28,856 nt of DNA, from NCBI GenBank assembly GCA_958431945.1, contig CAUASQ010000005.1, positions 1 to 28,856 of the forward strand, read 5' to 3'. Both the position numbers and the translations under genes were made by a program. Each line of letters opens with the position of its first letter. Within the stretch, counting starts at the first letter, position 1. Shown here piece by piece: positions 15,404-22,986 of the stretch. The notes beneath the pieces were generated by a model. The model made no database searches. It was not told the origin of the DNA and saw only the letters and a program-made list of their open reading frames with translations. Source of the stretch: an uncultured Collinsella sp. (GTDB lineage: Bacteria; Actinomycetota; Coriobacteriia; Coriobacteriales; Coriobacteriaceae).

Positions 15404-16167
15404 AGATAGCAGAGGCAATCTGCGCGGCGTTCGGAACGTTCTCGCGCATCCCCGTCCCGAAATCGACATGGACCGATTTCGGGTCAACCCATGCGCTTGC
15501 CGCGTTTCCCCTGGTGGGCGTTGCGGAAGGCTTCCTCATGACGGCGTGGGGGCACGTGGCGAACCTGCTCGGCGTGCCCGCGACCATCGTCGCGGCCGTG
15601 CTCGTGGCGTTGCCTGTGGCGGTGACGGGAGGCATCCACCTAGACGGGCTCTGCGACACCTCCGATGCGCTTGCAAGTTGGGCCCCACGCGAGCGAAAGC
15701 TCGAGATCATGCACGACCCGCGGGCGGGCGCCTTCGGGGTCATCGGTGTTGTCGTGTACCTTATTCTGCAGTTTTCCCTGTTCACCGCGCTGCCGCTTAC
15801 GGCGGGGGCGTTCCTCGCGCTTCTGTGCTCGCTCGTGTTCTCCCGTGCGCTTTCGGGGCTCGCCGTTGAATGCTGGCCTGCCGCGCGGGCGGACGGCATG
15901 GCTGCGGGGCTCTCGCCTTCGAAGAAGCGCGCGGCGATCGTCGTGCCGCTTTGCGCTTTCGCTGCGGCTTCGGCTGCAGGGATGGTCGCGTGCGCTCAGG
16001 CCGTCGGCGTCCTTATGGCGGTGGCGGGGCTTTTGGCGCTCGCGTGGTACCGCCATGTTGCCCTGTCCCGCTTCGGCGGGGTGACGGGTGATTTGGCCGG
16101 ATGGTTTCTGCAATGGGCCGAGCTCGCGATGCTTGCCATGCTGGTGACGGGGGGCATGCTCCTATGA
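15400..16167 (+). CDS. cobS: Adenosylcobinamide-GDP ribazoletransferase (cobalamin synthase)
   Basis: CobS is the integral membrane enzyme that joins adenosylcobinamide-GDP and alpha-ribazole (phosphate). The 255-residue protein has several hydrophobic helices and the family motifs FSRIPVP near the start, GGIHLDGLCDTSDALAS (metal-binding HLDGxxD at 80-86) and DPRAGAFGVIG (106-116). GTG 15400 is chosen because it overlaps the cobU stop and gives the normal family N-terminus (VKIAEAICAAFGTFSRIPVP); the frame is open further upstream but without similarity. Confidence 0.93.
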   Translation: MKIAEAICAAFGTFSRIPVPKSTWTDFGSTHALAAFPLVGVAEGFLMTAWGHVANLLGVPATIVAAVLVALPVAVTGGIHLDGLCDTSDALASWAPRERKLEIMHDPRAGAFGVIGVVVYLILQFSLFTALPLTAGAFLALLCSLVFSRALSGLAVECWPAARADGMAAGLSPSKKRAAIVVPLCAFAAASAAGMVACAQAVGVLMAVAGLLALAWYRHVALSRFGGVTGDLAGWFLQWAELAMLAMLVTGGMLL

Positions 16168-17165
16168 TGCTCGTGGTAGGTGGCGCGCATTCGGGGAAGA
16201 GGACCTTCGTGCGCGAAAAGCTCGGGTTCGCGGCGGACGATTTCGTCGACGCGGCGCAGCTTGCGGAGGGCGGCGTGCCCGCGGTTTTTGCCGGCCGCGT
16301 CGCGTACCGTGCTGAGGAACTCGTACGCGCGCTCGACGCTAACCGGGCGCTCGAGCGGCTGATCGGCTTCGACGCAGTGATTCTGTCCTTGGTCGGCTCG
16401 GGGGTCGTCCCCATGCGTGCGGAAGACGCCCAATGGCGCGAGCGCGCGGGGCGCCTGGGATGCGCGCTCGCTGCGCGCGCCGACGTCGTCGTGCGCATGA
16501 CGTGCGGGATTCCCCAGGTCATCAAAGGAAACCTTGCCGATGCGCCTCGAGGGACGCAGGGCGTGGGCGCGCCTTTGGAAGTCGTCTTCGTGCGCCATGG
16601 TGCCACGGCGGGCACGGAAGACCATCGCTACAGCGGGGCGGGCACCGACGAGCCCCTGTCGAGCGCGGGCGTGCGCGCTTTGCGCAACCTCGCGTGCGAT
16701 CCTGACCTGTACCGTGTTATCACGAGCGGCATGGCTCGCACCGACCAGACGGCGCGCATCCTCTTCCCGAACGCGGAGCTTATGGCGTGCCCCGGTCTGC
16801 GTGAGATGGATTTCGGCGACTTCGAGGGGCGAAGCGCCGCCGAGCTTAAAGAGGATGCTCGCTACCGCGCCTGGGTGGAGTCCTGGTGCGAGACGCGCTG
16901 CCCGCATGGCGAGGGCAAGAGCGATTTCACCCGCCGCGTCGTCGTGGCGTTTCGGGAGGCGTGCGAATCGGAGCGCGCCCAGGGGAGTGGGCGCGCCGTC
17001 TTCGTCGTTCACGCGGGTACCGTGAAAGCGCTGCTCTCCGAGCTAGCTGTCCCGAAAATGGGATACTTCGACGTGCATACCGAGCCGGGCGGCGCATGGG
17101 CCGCCACCTGGGATGGGCGCTGCCTTCGCGGCGTTCGCCCCGCTTCGGGGGGCGATGCCCGGTGA
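16164..17165 (+). CDS. CobU-like domain fused to an alpha-ribazole phosphatase (CobC-type histidine phosphatase)
   Basis: This is a 333-residue two-domain protein. Residues 1-~130 resemble a shortened CobU: GGAHSGKRTF (6-15) at the P-loop position, with Arg in place of the Mg2+-binding Ser/Thr, then SLVGSGVVPM (about 75-84) and the typical end VVVRMTCGIPQVIKG. The segment that carries the guanylylated His in CobU is missing. Residues ~141-333 are a histidine phosphatase, with catalytic motif VFVRHGATAG (141-150, His145), a GLREMDFGDFEG acid block and the second catalytic His283 in VVHAGTVKAL. This fits CobC, which dephosphorylates alpha-ribazole phosphate or cobalamin phosphate. It overlaps cobS and cbiB by 4 and 1 nt. 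The N-domain may act as a CobU partner or be non-catalytic. Confidence 0.83.
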   Translation: MMLVVGGAHSGKRTFVREKLGFAADDFVDAAQLAEGGVPAVFAGRVAYRAEELVRALDANRALERLIGFDAVILSLVGSGVVPMRAEDAQWRERAGRLGCALAARADVVVRMTCGIPQVIKGNLADAPRGTQGVGAPLEVVFVRHGATAGTEDHRYSGAGTDEPLSSAGVRALRNLACDPDLYRVITSGMARTDQTARILFPNAELMACPGLREMDFGDFEGRSAAELKEDARYRAWVESWCETRCPHGEGKSDFTRRVVVAFREACESERAQGSGRAVFVVHAGTVKALLSELAVPKMGYFDVHTEPGGAWAATWDGRCLRGVRPASGGDAR

Positions 17166-18139
17166 TGACGATTCTTGCCGTCGTCGCCGGGTTCGCGGCC
17201 GACCTTGCCTTCGGCGACCCGCGCTGGCTTCCCCATCCCGTCGTCGCCATGGGGCGCGCGATCACGTGGGCCGAAGGCCGCCTGCGGCGCGCATTCCCGC
17301 AAACGTCCGCGGGCACGCGCGCCGCAGGGCTTGTGCTCGCCGTGGCGCTTCCGCTTGCGTGTGGGCTTTTGACCTGGGGAATCCTGCAGCTTTGCGGCAT
17401 GGTTCACCCCGGCTTGCGCTTCGTGGTCGAGGCATGGGCGAGCTATCAGATTCTCGCGGCATGCGAGCTGCGCCGCCAGAGCCTGGCCGTGGCCCTCGCG
17501 TTCTCGAAGGGTGGCCTTGTCGCGGCGCGCGAAGCCGTCGGGCTCATCGTGGGACGCGACACGTCTGTTCTCGACGAGCAGGGCGTCGCGCGTGCCGCCG
17601 TGGAAACGGTGGCGGAGAACGCGAGCGACGGCGTCATCGCGCCGCTTTTCTACCTTATGATCGGGGGTGCGCCCTTGGGCATGGCGTACAAGGCGGTGAA
17701 CACGCTCGACAGCATGGTGGGCTACAAAAACGAGCGCTACATCGACTTCGGCTGCGCCTCGGCGCGCCTCGACGATGCGGTGAACTGGATTCCCTCGCGC
17801 TTATCGGCCCTGCTCATGATCGCCGTGTGCCCGATCGTCGGGCTCGACGCGCGTGGGGCGGCGCGCATCTGGCGCCGCGACAAGCGTCGCCATGCGAGCC
17901 CGAACGCAGCGCAGACCGAGTCAGCGTGCGCGGGCGCGCTCGGGCTGCGCCTGGCAGGACCCGCGGTGTATTTCGGCAAGCTCGTTGAGAAACCGACGAT
18001 AGGCGACGCGTCCCGCGAAATCGAGTGGGGCGACATCGCCCGGGCGACTAGGCTCATGCTCGCCGCGTCCGTATGCGCGCTTGTCGTCTTCGGCGCCGCG
18101 CGCGCGGCGGTCGTGCTCGTCGTGGGGGCGATGGCATGA
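17165..18139 (+). CDS. cbiB: Adenosylcobinamide-phosphate synthase
   Basis: CbiB is the membrane protein that attaches (R)-1-amino-2-propanol phosphate to adenosylcobyrate. The 324-residue product has several hydrophobic helices and the family motifs FGDPRWLPHPVVAMGR (16-31), ETVAENASDGVIAPLFY (about 147-163) and AVNTLDSMVGYKNERY. The last part KPTIGDASREIEWGDI is also characteristic. ATG 17165 overlaps the previous stop by one base. Its substrate is supplied by CobD, encoded by the next gene (4-nt overlap). Confidence 0.93.
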   Translation: MTILAVVAGFAADLAFGDPRWLPHPVVAMGRAITWAEGRLRRAFPQTSAGTRAAGLVLAVALPLACGLLTWGILQLCGMVHPGLRFVVEAWASYQILAACELRRQSLAVALAFSKGGLVAAREAVGLIVGRDTSVLDEQGVARAAVETVAENASDGVIAPLFYLMIGGAPLGMAYKAVNTLDSMVGYKNERYIDFGCASARLDDAVNWIPSRLSALLMIAVCPIVGLDARGAARIWRRDKRRHASPNAAQTESACAGALGLRLAGPAVYFGKLVEKPTIGDASREIEWGDIARATRLMLAASVCALVVFGAARAAVVLVVGAMA

Positions 18140-19359
18140 GGGAAGACCACGCCGCGTCCCGGGCTGCCGGGGGAATCCTGCGCGCCCGTGCGCATGGGGG
18201 CAGCTCGCAATCGCTCGGCATCGCTTGCGAAGGGGGCGCCTCCGACCTCATTGACTTCTCGGTGAACGTGAATCCGGCAGGCCCCTCGCCGCGCGCCGTC
18301 GCCGCAGCTTGCAAGGCGCTTTCTCGAATCGACGCCTACCCCGATAGGGAAAGCCGCGCCCTCGTTCGCGCCCTAGCGCGCGCCCAGGGCATTCCCAAAG
18401 ATACTATCGTCTGCGGCGCGGGCGCGTCCGACATCATCTGGCGACTCGCCGCGGCGGTGCGCCCGAAACGCATCGTCGTGTGTGCGCCGACGTTCTCTGA
18501 ATATGCGGAGGCGGCATCGTACTACGGCGCATGCGTGCAGGAGTTCCCGCTCTCCGAAGCGGACGACTTCGACGTGCCCGCCTCCTTCGCCCGCGCGATT
18601 GAGGGGCCGGGAGACGTGGCGTACCTCTGCAATCCGAACAACCCGACGGGGCGCCTCGTCGACCCCAGCGTGATCGATTCCGCGGCTTGCCGCTGCGAGC
18701 AGGTGGGCGCGCTGCTCGTCGTGGACGAGTGCTTCCTCGGATTTGCGCCCGACGACCGCGAAAGGAGCGTGGCCGCACGCGCCGCGTGTTCGCGCCATGT
18801 GGCCGTGCTCTCCGCGTTCACCAAGCTCTACGGAATGGCGGGGTTGCGGTTGGGATATCTGATCAGCGGAAACGCCCAACTCATTGAGGGGATTCGCCGG
18901 GCGGGGCAGGCGTGGCCCGTCTCCTCGGTCGCCGAGGCCGCGGGCATCGCCGCCCTGGAAGACGTCGAATACGTCTCGCGCACGCGCGATGTATTGGCGG
19001 GCGAGCGAGCGTGGCTTTCCCACGAGCTCTCCTCGCTCGGGCTTTCCGTCGTGCCGTCGGATGCGAACTTCCTTTTAGTCCGCACGCCGGCGAAAGACAT
19101 CCCTGAGCGCCTGTATAAACAGGGGGTTTTGGTTCGCACGTGCGACTCGTTTTCGGTACTGTCCCGATTCTGGTGCCGCGTCGCGGTGCGCACGCGCAAG
19201 GAGAATGCCCGGCTTGTGATGGCGTTCAGTCGCGCGCTTCGGGCGGAAGGCGCATCGGGCGAAGGCGAACCCGACGAACGGGGCGGCGCTTCTTGCAGCG
19301 GCGCTATGGCGGGCGCGGATGGCCGAGGCTCGGAGAAGGAGGTCGATACCCGTGGGTAG
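18136..19359 (+). CDS. cobD: L-threonine-O-3-phosphate decarboxylase
   Basis: CobD is a PLP enzyme that makes aminopropanol phosphate for the cobinamide arm. The 407-residue protein has LIDFSVNVNPAGPS (38-51), YLCNPNNPTGRLV for the substrate carboxylate and phosphate region, LLVVDECFLGF, and the PLP Schiff-base Lys230 in SAFTKLYGMAGLRLGY. Salmonella CobD is 364 residues. The excess is mostly a Gly/Ser/Glu-rich tail of ~40 residues that also encodes the overlap with cbiP. A histidinol-phosphate aminotransferase is the main alternative for this fold, but the LIDFSVNVNP start and the operon favour CobD. Confidence 0.9.
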   Translation: MREDHAASRAAGGILRARAHGGSSQSLGIACEGGASDLIDFSVNVNPAGPSPRAVAAACKALSRIDAYPDRESRALVRALARAQGIPKDTIVCGAGASDIIWRLAAAVRPKRIVVCAPTFSEYAEAASYYGACVQEFPLSEADDFDVPASFARAIEGPGDVAYLCNPNNPTGRLVDPSVIDSAACRCEQVGALLVVDECFLGFAPDDRERSVAARAACSRHVAVLSAFTKLYGMAGLRLGYLISGNAQLIEGIRRAGQAWPVSSVAEAAGIAALEDVEYVSRTRDVLAGERAWLSHELSSLGLSVVPSDANFLLVRTPAKDIPERLYKQGVLVRTCDSFSVLSRFWCRVAVRTRKENARLVMAFSRALRAEGASGEGEPDERGGASCSGAMAGADGRGSEKEVDTRG

Positions 19360-20851
19360 GGCGAAGCCCATCATGATCCAGGGCACCATGTCGAACGCGG
19401 GGAAGAGCCTGCTTGCGGCGGGGCTGTGCCGTGTGCTTTCGCAGGACGGCCTGCGCGTGGCTCCCTTCAAGAGCCAGAACATGGCGCTCAACAGCGGTGT
19501 CACGGCCGACGGGCTCGAGATGGGGCGCGCCCAGATCATGCAGGCCGAGGCGTGCGGCATCGCGCCTGACGTGCGCATGAACCCCATCCTGCTCAAGCCC
19601 GAAAGCGATCACCGAAGCCAGCTCATCGTGGCCGGCAAGGCGCAGGGAGCCTTCGCTGCGAGGGACTACTTCGCGCGAAAGAAGGCGCTCATGCCGCAGA
19701 TTTTGGAGGCGTTCGATTCGCTCGCGGAGGAAAACGACGTCATCGTCATCGAGGGCGCCGGCAGCCCCGTCGAAATCAACCTTGCCGAAAACGACATCGT
19801 CAACATGGGGCTTGCGCGCGCCGTGTCCTCCCCCGTGCTGCTCGCGGGCGACATCGACCCAGGCGGGGTATTTGCCCAGCTCTACGGCACGGTCGCGCTC
19901 TTTGCGCCCGAGGATCGCGCGCTTTTGCGGGGGCTTGTTGTGAACAAGTTCCGCGGCGATGTGGAAATCCTCCGCCCGGGTTTGGCCCCGCTCGAGAAGA
20001 TGTGCGGGGTTCCCGTCGTGGGGGTCGTGCCGTTTCTTACGCTCGACCTGGACGACGAGGACTCGCTCGCGCCGCGCCTATCTGCCCGCGAGGCGCGCGG
20101 CGTCATCGACGTCGCCGTCGTGCGCCTTCCGCATCTGTCGAACTTCACCGACTTCGACCCGCTTTCGCGCGTGCCCGGCATGGGCGTGCGCTACGTTTCC
20201 TCGACGACCGATCTGGGCCGACCCGACCTGGTGGTGCTTCCCGGCTCGAAGTCCACGGTCGACGACGCGCGCTGGCTTGCGGCTAGCGGCATCGGAGCCT
20301 GTGTACGCGCGCTTTCGGGCGCGGGCACGCCGGTGCTCGGCATATGCGGAGGCTACCAGCTTTTGGGAGACGAGCTTTCCGACCCGCACGGCAGGGAAGG
20401 CGCTGGCACCGCGCGCGGGCTCGGGCTCATCCCTGCAAGTACGGTGTTCAAGGAGGAAAAGCGCCTCGCCCAGTCGGAGCTGCGCATCACGGGCGCCCAA
20501 GGCGCGTTCTCGGTGTGGAACGGCATGACGGCGCGCGGGTACGAGATTCACGACGGCGAAACGACCGTCTCCTGCGCCCCTGCGGGCACGATTGGCGGCA
20601 AACCAGAAGGCGCGGCCTGCGGAAACGTGTTCGGAACCTATCTCCACGGCCTGTTCGACGAACCGGGGGTGGCACTCGCCCTCGCGCGCTCGCTCGCGCG
20701 CATGCGCGGCCTGCCCGAGAGCGTCGTGGGTGCTGAGGGCGCGGTGTCCGCGGCCGATCACCGTGCGCGCGAGTTCGACCGCCTGGCCGACTCCGTGCGC
20801 GGGGCGCTCGACATGGAGTATGTCTACCGCATTATCGAGGAGGGCGTATGA
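19352..20851 (+). CDS. cbiP: Cobyric acid synthase
   Basis: CbiP amidates the b, d, e and g side chains of adenosylcobyrinate a,c-diamide. From GTG 19352 the product has 499 residues, normal for CobQ/CbiP. Its P-loop variant is QGTMSNAGKSLLAAGLC (10-26), followed by PFKSQNMALNSGVT and ENDIVNMGLARAV. The C-terminal glutaminase domain has nucleophile Cys332 in LGICGGYQLLG and a catalytic His in YEIHDGET. AAGGAGG (19336-19342) sits 9 nt before GTG 19352, which decides the start; it overlaps the cobD end by 8 nt. Confidence 0.94.
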   Translation: MGRAKPIMIQGTMSNAGKSLLAAGLCRVLSQDGLRVAPFKSQNMALNSGVTADGLEMGRAQIMQAEACGIAPDVRMNPILLKPESDHRSQLIVAGKAQGAFAARDYFARKKALMPQILEAFDSLAEENDVIVIEGAGSPVEINLAENDIVNMGLARAVSSPVLLAGDIDPGGVFAQLYGTVALFAPEDRALLRGLVVNKFRGDVEILRPGLAPLEKMCGVPVVGVVPFLTLDLDDEDSLAPRLSAREARGVIDVAVVRLPHLSNFTDFDPLSRVPGMGVRYVSSTTDLGRPDLVVLPGSKSTVDDARWLAASGIGACVRALSGAGTPVLGICGGYQLLGDELSDPHGREGAGTARGLGLIPASTVFKEEKRLAQSELRITGAQGAFSVWNGMTARGYEIHDGETTVSCAPAGTIGGKPEGAACGNVFGTYLHGLFDEPGVALALARSLARMRGLPESVVGAEGAVSAADHRAREFDRLADSVRGALDMEYVYRIIEEGV

Positions 20852-21363
20852 TCCACGTGTATCATGGCGACGGCAAAGGCAAGACCACGGCGGCGATGGG
20901 GCTCGCCCTTCGCATGCTCGCCGCAGGCCGCCGCGTCGTCGTTGTGCAGTTCCTGAAAGACGGCGAAAGCGGGGAGGCGCGCCTGCTCGCCGAGCATTTC
21001 GGCGTGCCCGTGTTCGCGGGGAAGGCGTCGGACAAGTTTACCTGGTCCATGACGTCGGAAGAACTTGCCGCGACGCGCGAGTTGCACGATGGGAACCTCG
21101 CTTCCGCGCTCGCCGAGCTCGAGGGCGCGCAGGAGGGGCTGCTCGTGCTCGACGAGGCGCTCGACGCGCTTTCGAAGGGGCTTGTCGACGAGGCGCTCGT
21201 GGACCGCGCGCTCGATATGTCCGCGTGCGGCGTCGAAGTAGCGCTCACCGGGCGCGCGCCTTCCCGCAAGATCGTGGAGAAGGCCGACTACATAACCGAG
21301 ATGCGGTGCGAGAAACACCCCTACGAGCAGGGGATATGTGCAAGGGAAGGAGTGGAGTACTAG
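20848..21363 (+). CDS. btuR: Corrinoid adenosyltransferase (CobA/CobO/BtuR family)
   Basis: This enzyme transfers the adenosyl group of ATP to reduced corrinoids, in both de novo synthesis and salvage. The 171-residue length is typical, though it lacks the extended N-terminus of Salmonella CobA. The phosphate loop MIHVYHGDGKGKTTAAMG (1-18) is the family hallmark, followed by VVVVQFLKDG, LVLDEALDAL and the end VALTGRAPSRKIVEKADYIT. Its ATG overlaps the cbiP TGA in an ATGA arrangement, and its TAG abuts the cbiC start. Confidence 0.93.
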   Translation: MIHVYHGDGKGKTTAAMGLALRMLAAGRRVVVVQFLKDGESGEARLLAEHFGVPVFAGKASDKFTWSMTSEELAATRELHDGNLASALAELEGAQEGLLVLDEALDALSKGLVDEALVDRALDMSACGVEVALTGRAPSRKIVEKADYITEMRCEKHPYEQGICAREGVEY

Positions 21364-22005
21364 ATGGATTCCAAGGAGATGGCGCCCGGCGACATCGAGC
21401 GGCGCAGCTTCGAGATCATCACCGAAGAGCTCGGCGGCCGCACGTTCCCGCCGCTCGAAGAGCCCGTCGTGAAGCGCGTCATCCACACCACTGCCGACTT
21501 CTCGTACGCCGATTCCCTCGTGTTCACCCATGACGCCGCGCACTGTGCGCTCGACGCACTGCGCGCAGGGGCCACGGTGCTCACCGACACGAACATGGCG
21601 CTCGCAGGCATAAGCAAGCCCGCGCTCGCGAAGATCGGCTGCCAGGCCGTGTGCTATATGGCCGACCCGGATGTCGCCGCATCGGCGCGCGCCGCGGGCA
21701 CGACTCGCGCCGTTGCGAGCATGGACAAAGCTTGCGGCATCGAGGGTCCGCTCATCGTGGCCGTCGGCAACGCTCCCACAGCACTTCTGCGCCTCGCCGA
21801 GCTCATGGACGCGGGGAAGATCGCGCCCGCGCTCGTCGTTGGGGTGCCGGTTGGGTTTGTGAACGTGGTCGAGGCGAAAGAGGAGCTACTCGCGCGACGC
21901 GTGCCGGCCATCGTCGCGAGGGGTCGTAAGGGCGGCTCGACCGTGGCGGCCGCCATTATGAACGCGCTGCTCTACCAGATCACGCGCACAGGCGGCCCGA
22001 AGTGA
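21364..22005 (+). CDS. cbiC: Cobalt-precorrin-8 methylmutase
   Basis: CbiC moves the C11 methyl group to C12, giving cobyrinate. The 213-residue product contains the catalytic region KRVIHTTADFSYADSLVFT with His41 in place of the family's catalytic His43. It also has TDTNMALAGISKPAL, MDKACGIEGPLIVAVGNAPTA and VGVPVGFVNVVEAKEEL, all characteristic. The start directly follows btuR and the stop overlaps the cbiJ GTG by 4 nt. Confidence 0.95.
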   Translation: MDSKEMAPGDIERRSFEIITEELGGRTFPPLEEPVVKRVIHTTADFSYADSLVFTHDAAHCALDALRAGATVLTDTNMALAGISKPALAKIGCQAVCYMADPDVAASARAAGTTRAVASMDKACGIEGPLIVAVGNAPTALLRLAELMDAGKIAPALVVGVPVGFVNVVEAKEELLARRVPAIVARGRKGGSTVAAAIMNALLYQITRTGGPK

Positions 22006-22775
22006 CGGCCCCCGCATCCGCGCCGGCGCTGCGCATCTTCGCCGGCACCACCGAGGGCCGCCTCCTGTGCGAATGGGCGAGCGGGGCGGGAATCCCCGCC
22101 CGTGCCTACGCGGCAACCGAGTACGGAGGCGAGCTTTTGGGCGAGCTTCCGGGCATCGAGGTGCATGCGGGCAGGTTCGACGAGGCCGACATGGAGCGCG
22201 AGCTTTCCGGCGCGCGCATCGTCGTCGACGCCACGCACCCCTTCGCTACGCTCGCAAGCGGCAACATCCGGGCCGCTTCGCTCGCCGTGGGTGCACGATG
22301 CCTGCGCCTTGCGCGCCCGGTCGAGGCGCTGCCCAAAGGCGTCGTGTCGGTCGCGTCGATCGCCTGCGCGGCGCGTTTTCTCTCCGAGAACCCGGGTCGC
22401 GCGCTTCTCACGACGGGGAGCAAGGAGCTTGCTCCCTACACACGCGTCGCCGATTTCGCGGAGCGCTTCTTCGTGCGTGTGCTCCCGCTGCCCGGTGCTA
22501 TAACGAAGTGCATCGACGCGGGGTTTTCGCCGTCGCACGTCATCGGCATGCAGGGGCCCTTCACCCGCGAGCTCAACGAGGCGATGCTTCGGCAGGTGGG
22601 CGCCCAGTGGCTTGTGACCAAGGACTCGGGAACCGTAGGCGGCACGGCCGAGAAGATCGCCGCCGCGCGCGACGTGGGAGCGCGCTGCATCGTGGTCGCC
22701 CGTCCCGCCGAGGGAGGCGGAGCCCTTTCGCTTCGGGAAGTGGAAGACGCGCTCTTACGGGAGTTCGCGCGCTAG
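22002..22775 (+). CDS. cbiJ: Cobalt-precorrin-6A reductase
   Basis: CbiJ reduces cobalt-precorrin-6A with NADH/NADPH. The 257-residue protein begins near FAGTTEGRLLCEW (13-25) and contains VVDATHPFATLASGNI (75-90), LLTTGSKELAPY and VTKDSGTVGGTAEKIAAA, all typical of CobK/CbiJ. The start is GTG 22002, overlapping the cbiC stop. It is the last gene of the plus-strand operon. The following 25 bp hold only a 5-bp dyad without a T-run, so no clear terminator is seen directly after it. Confidence 0.93.
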   Translation: MTAPASAPALRIFAGTTEGRLLCEWASGAGIPARAYAATEYGGELLGELPGIEVHAGRFDEADMERELSGARIVVDATHPFATLASGNIRAASLAVGARCLRLARPVEALPKGVVSVASIACAARFLSENPGRALLTTGSKELAPYTRVADFAERFFVRVLPLPGAITKCIDAGFSPSHVIGMQGPFTRELNEAMLRQVGAQWLVTKDSGTVGGTAEKIAAARDVGARCIVVARPAEGGGALSLREVEDALLREFAR

Positions 22776-22800
22776 GCGCTCGCCGCGCCTGCGCGCCCTC

Positions 22801-22896
22801 CCGCCCGCGAAGAGGAGCGCCCCGAGCAAGCTCGACCCGTACAAGCCCGTCATCCGCCAATAGCTCGAGGACGACGCCCGGAACTGGCGCAAGCAG
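22801..22896 (+). pseudogene. IS21-family transposase (istA) fragment
   Basis: The frame reads SKLDPYKPVIRQ, then a TAG at 22861-22863 where a Trp codon would be expected, then LEDDARNWRKQ. This matches the part of IstA beginning SKLDPYKP and continuing WLEED...RKQRHT. Only ~32 codons survive, with one nonsense codon, and similarity ends just before the palindromic repeat at 22906. There is no istB. The fragment is short, so the assignment rests on motif recognition alone. Confidence 0.55.
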
Positions 22897-22905
22897 CCCT
22901 TCAAT

Positions 22906-22974
22906 AAGTTGCGGTGAAATAGTGTCTGTATTTGCTGCTAAATAGCATATTCAGTCCCTAATTCACCGCAACTT
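22906..22974. repeat. 69-bp palindromic repeat (MITE/REP-like)
   Basis: The arms AAGTTGCGGTGAA (22906-22918) and its exact reverse complement (22962-22974) enclose a 43-bp AT-richer centre, and the similarity extends imperfectly a further ~9 bp into each arm. The first 22 bases recur at 256-277 with one mismatch. The element lies between the convergent cbi and macAB-type operons, 12 bp from the permease stop. It could be a miniature transposable element, a REP-type sequence or a bidirectional transcription barrier. No encoded protein is possible. Confidence 0.65.
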
Positions 22975-22986
22975 GTTGGTGGTGGC

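Larger units (their letters stand above)
6927..22775 (+). other. Seventeen-frame cobalamin biosynthesis operon
   Basis: From cbiF to cbiJ the largest gap is one base, and most junctions overlap by 1-13 nt with ATGA, GTGA or TGATG arrangements. The segment should therefore be one transcript with coupled translation. It covers ring methylation (except C20), C5/C15 and C1 steps, methylmutase, 6A reductase, both amidases, adenosylation, aminopropanol arm and nucleotide loop. Not present here are cbiL in working form, a cytoplasmic chelatase, and genes for uroporphyrinogen or sirohydrochlorin and for the lower base. Confidence 0.85.

Noticed and set aside
256..22974. Reading the two repeat copies as att sites of an integrative element
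   Set aside because: No integrase, excisionase, conjugation or phage gene lies between them, and the complete copy is a palindrome, which fits a MITE/REP element better than a core att site.
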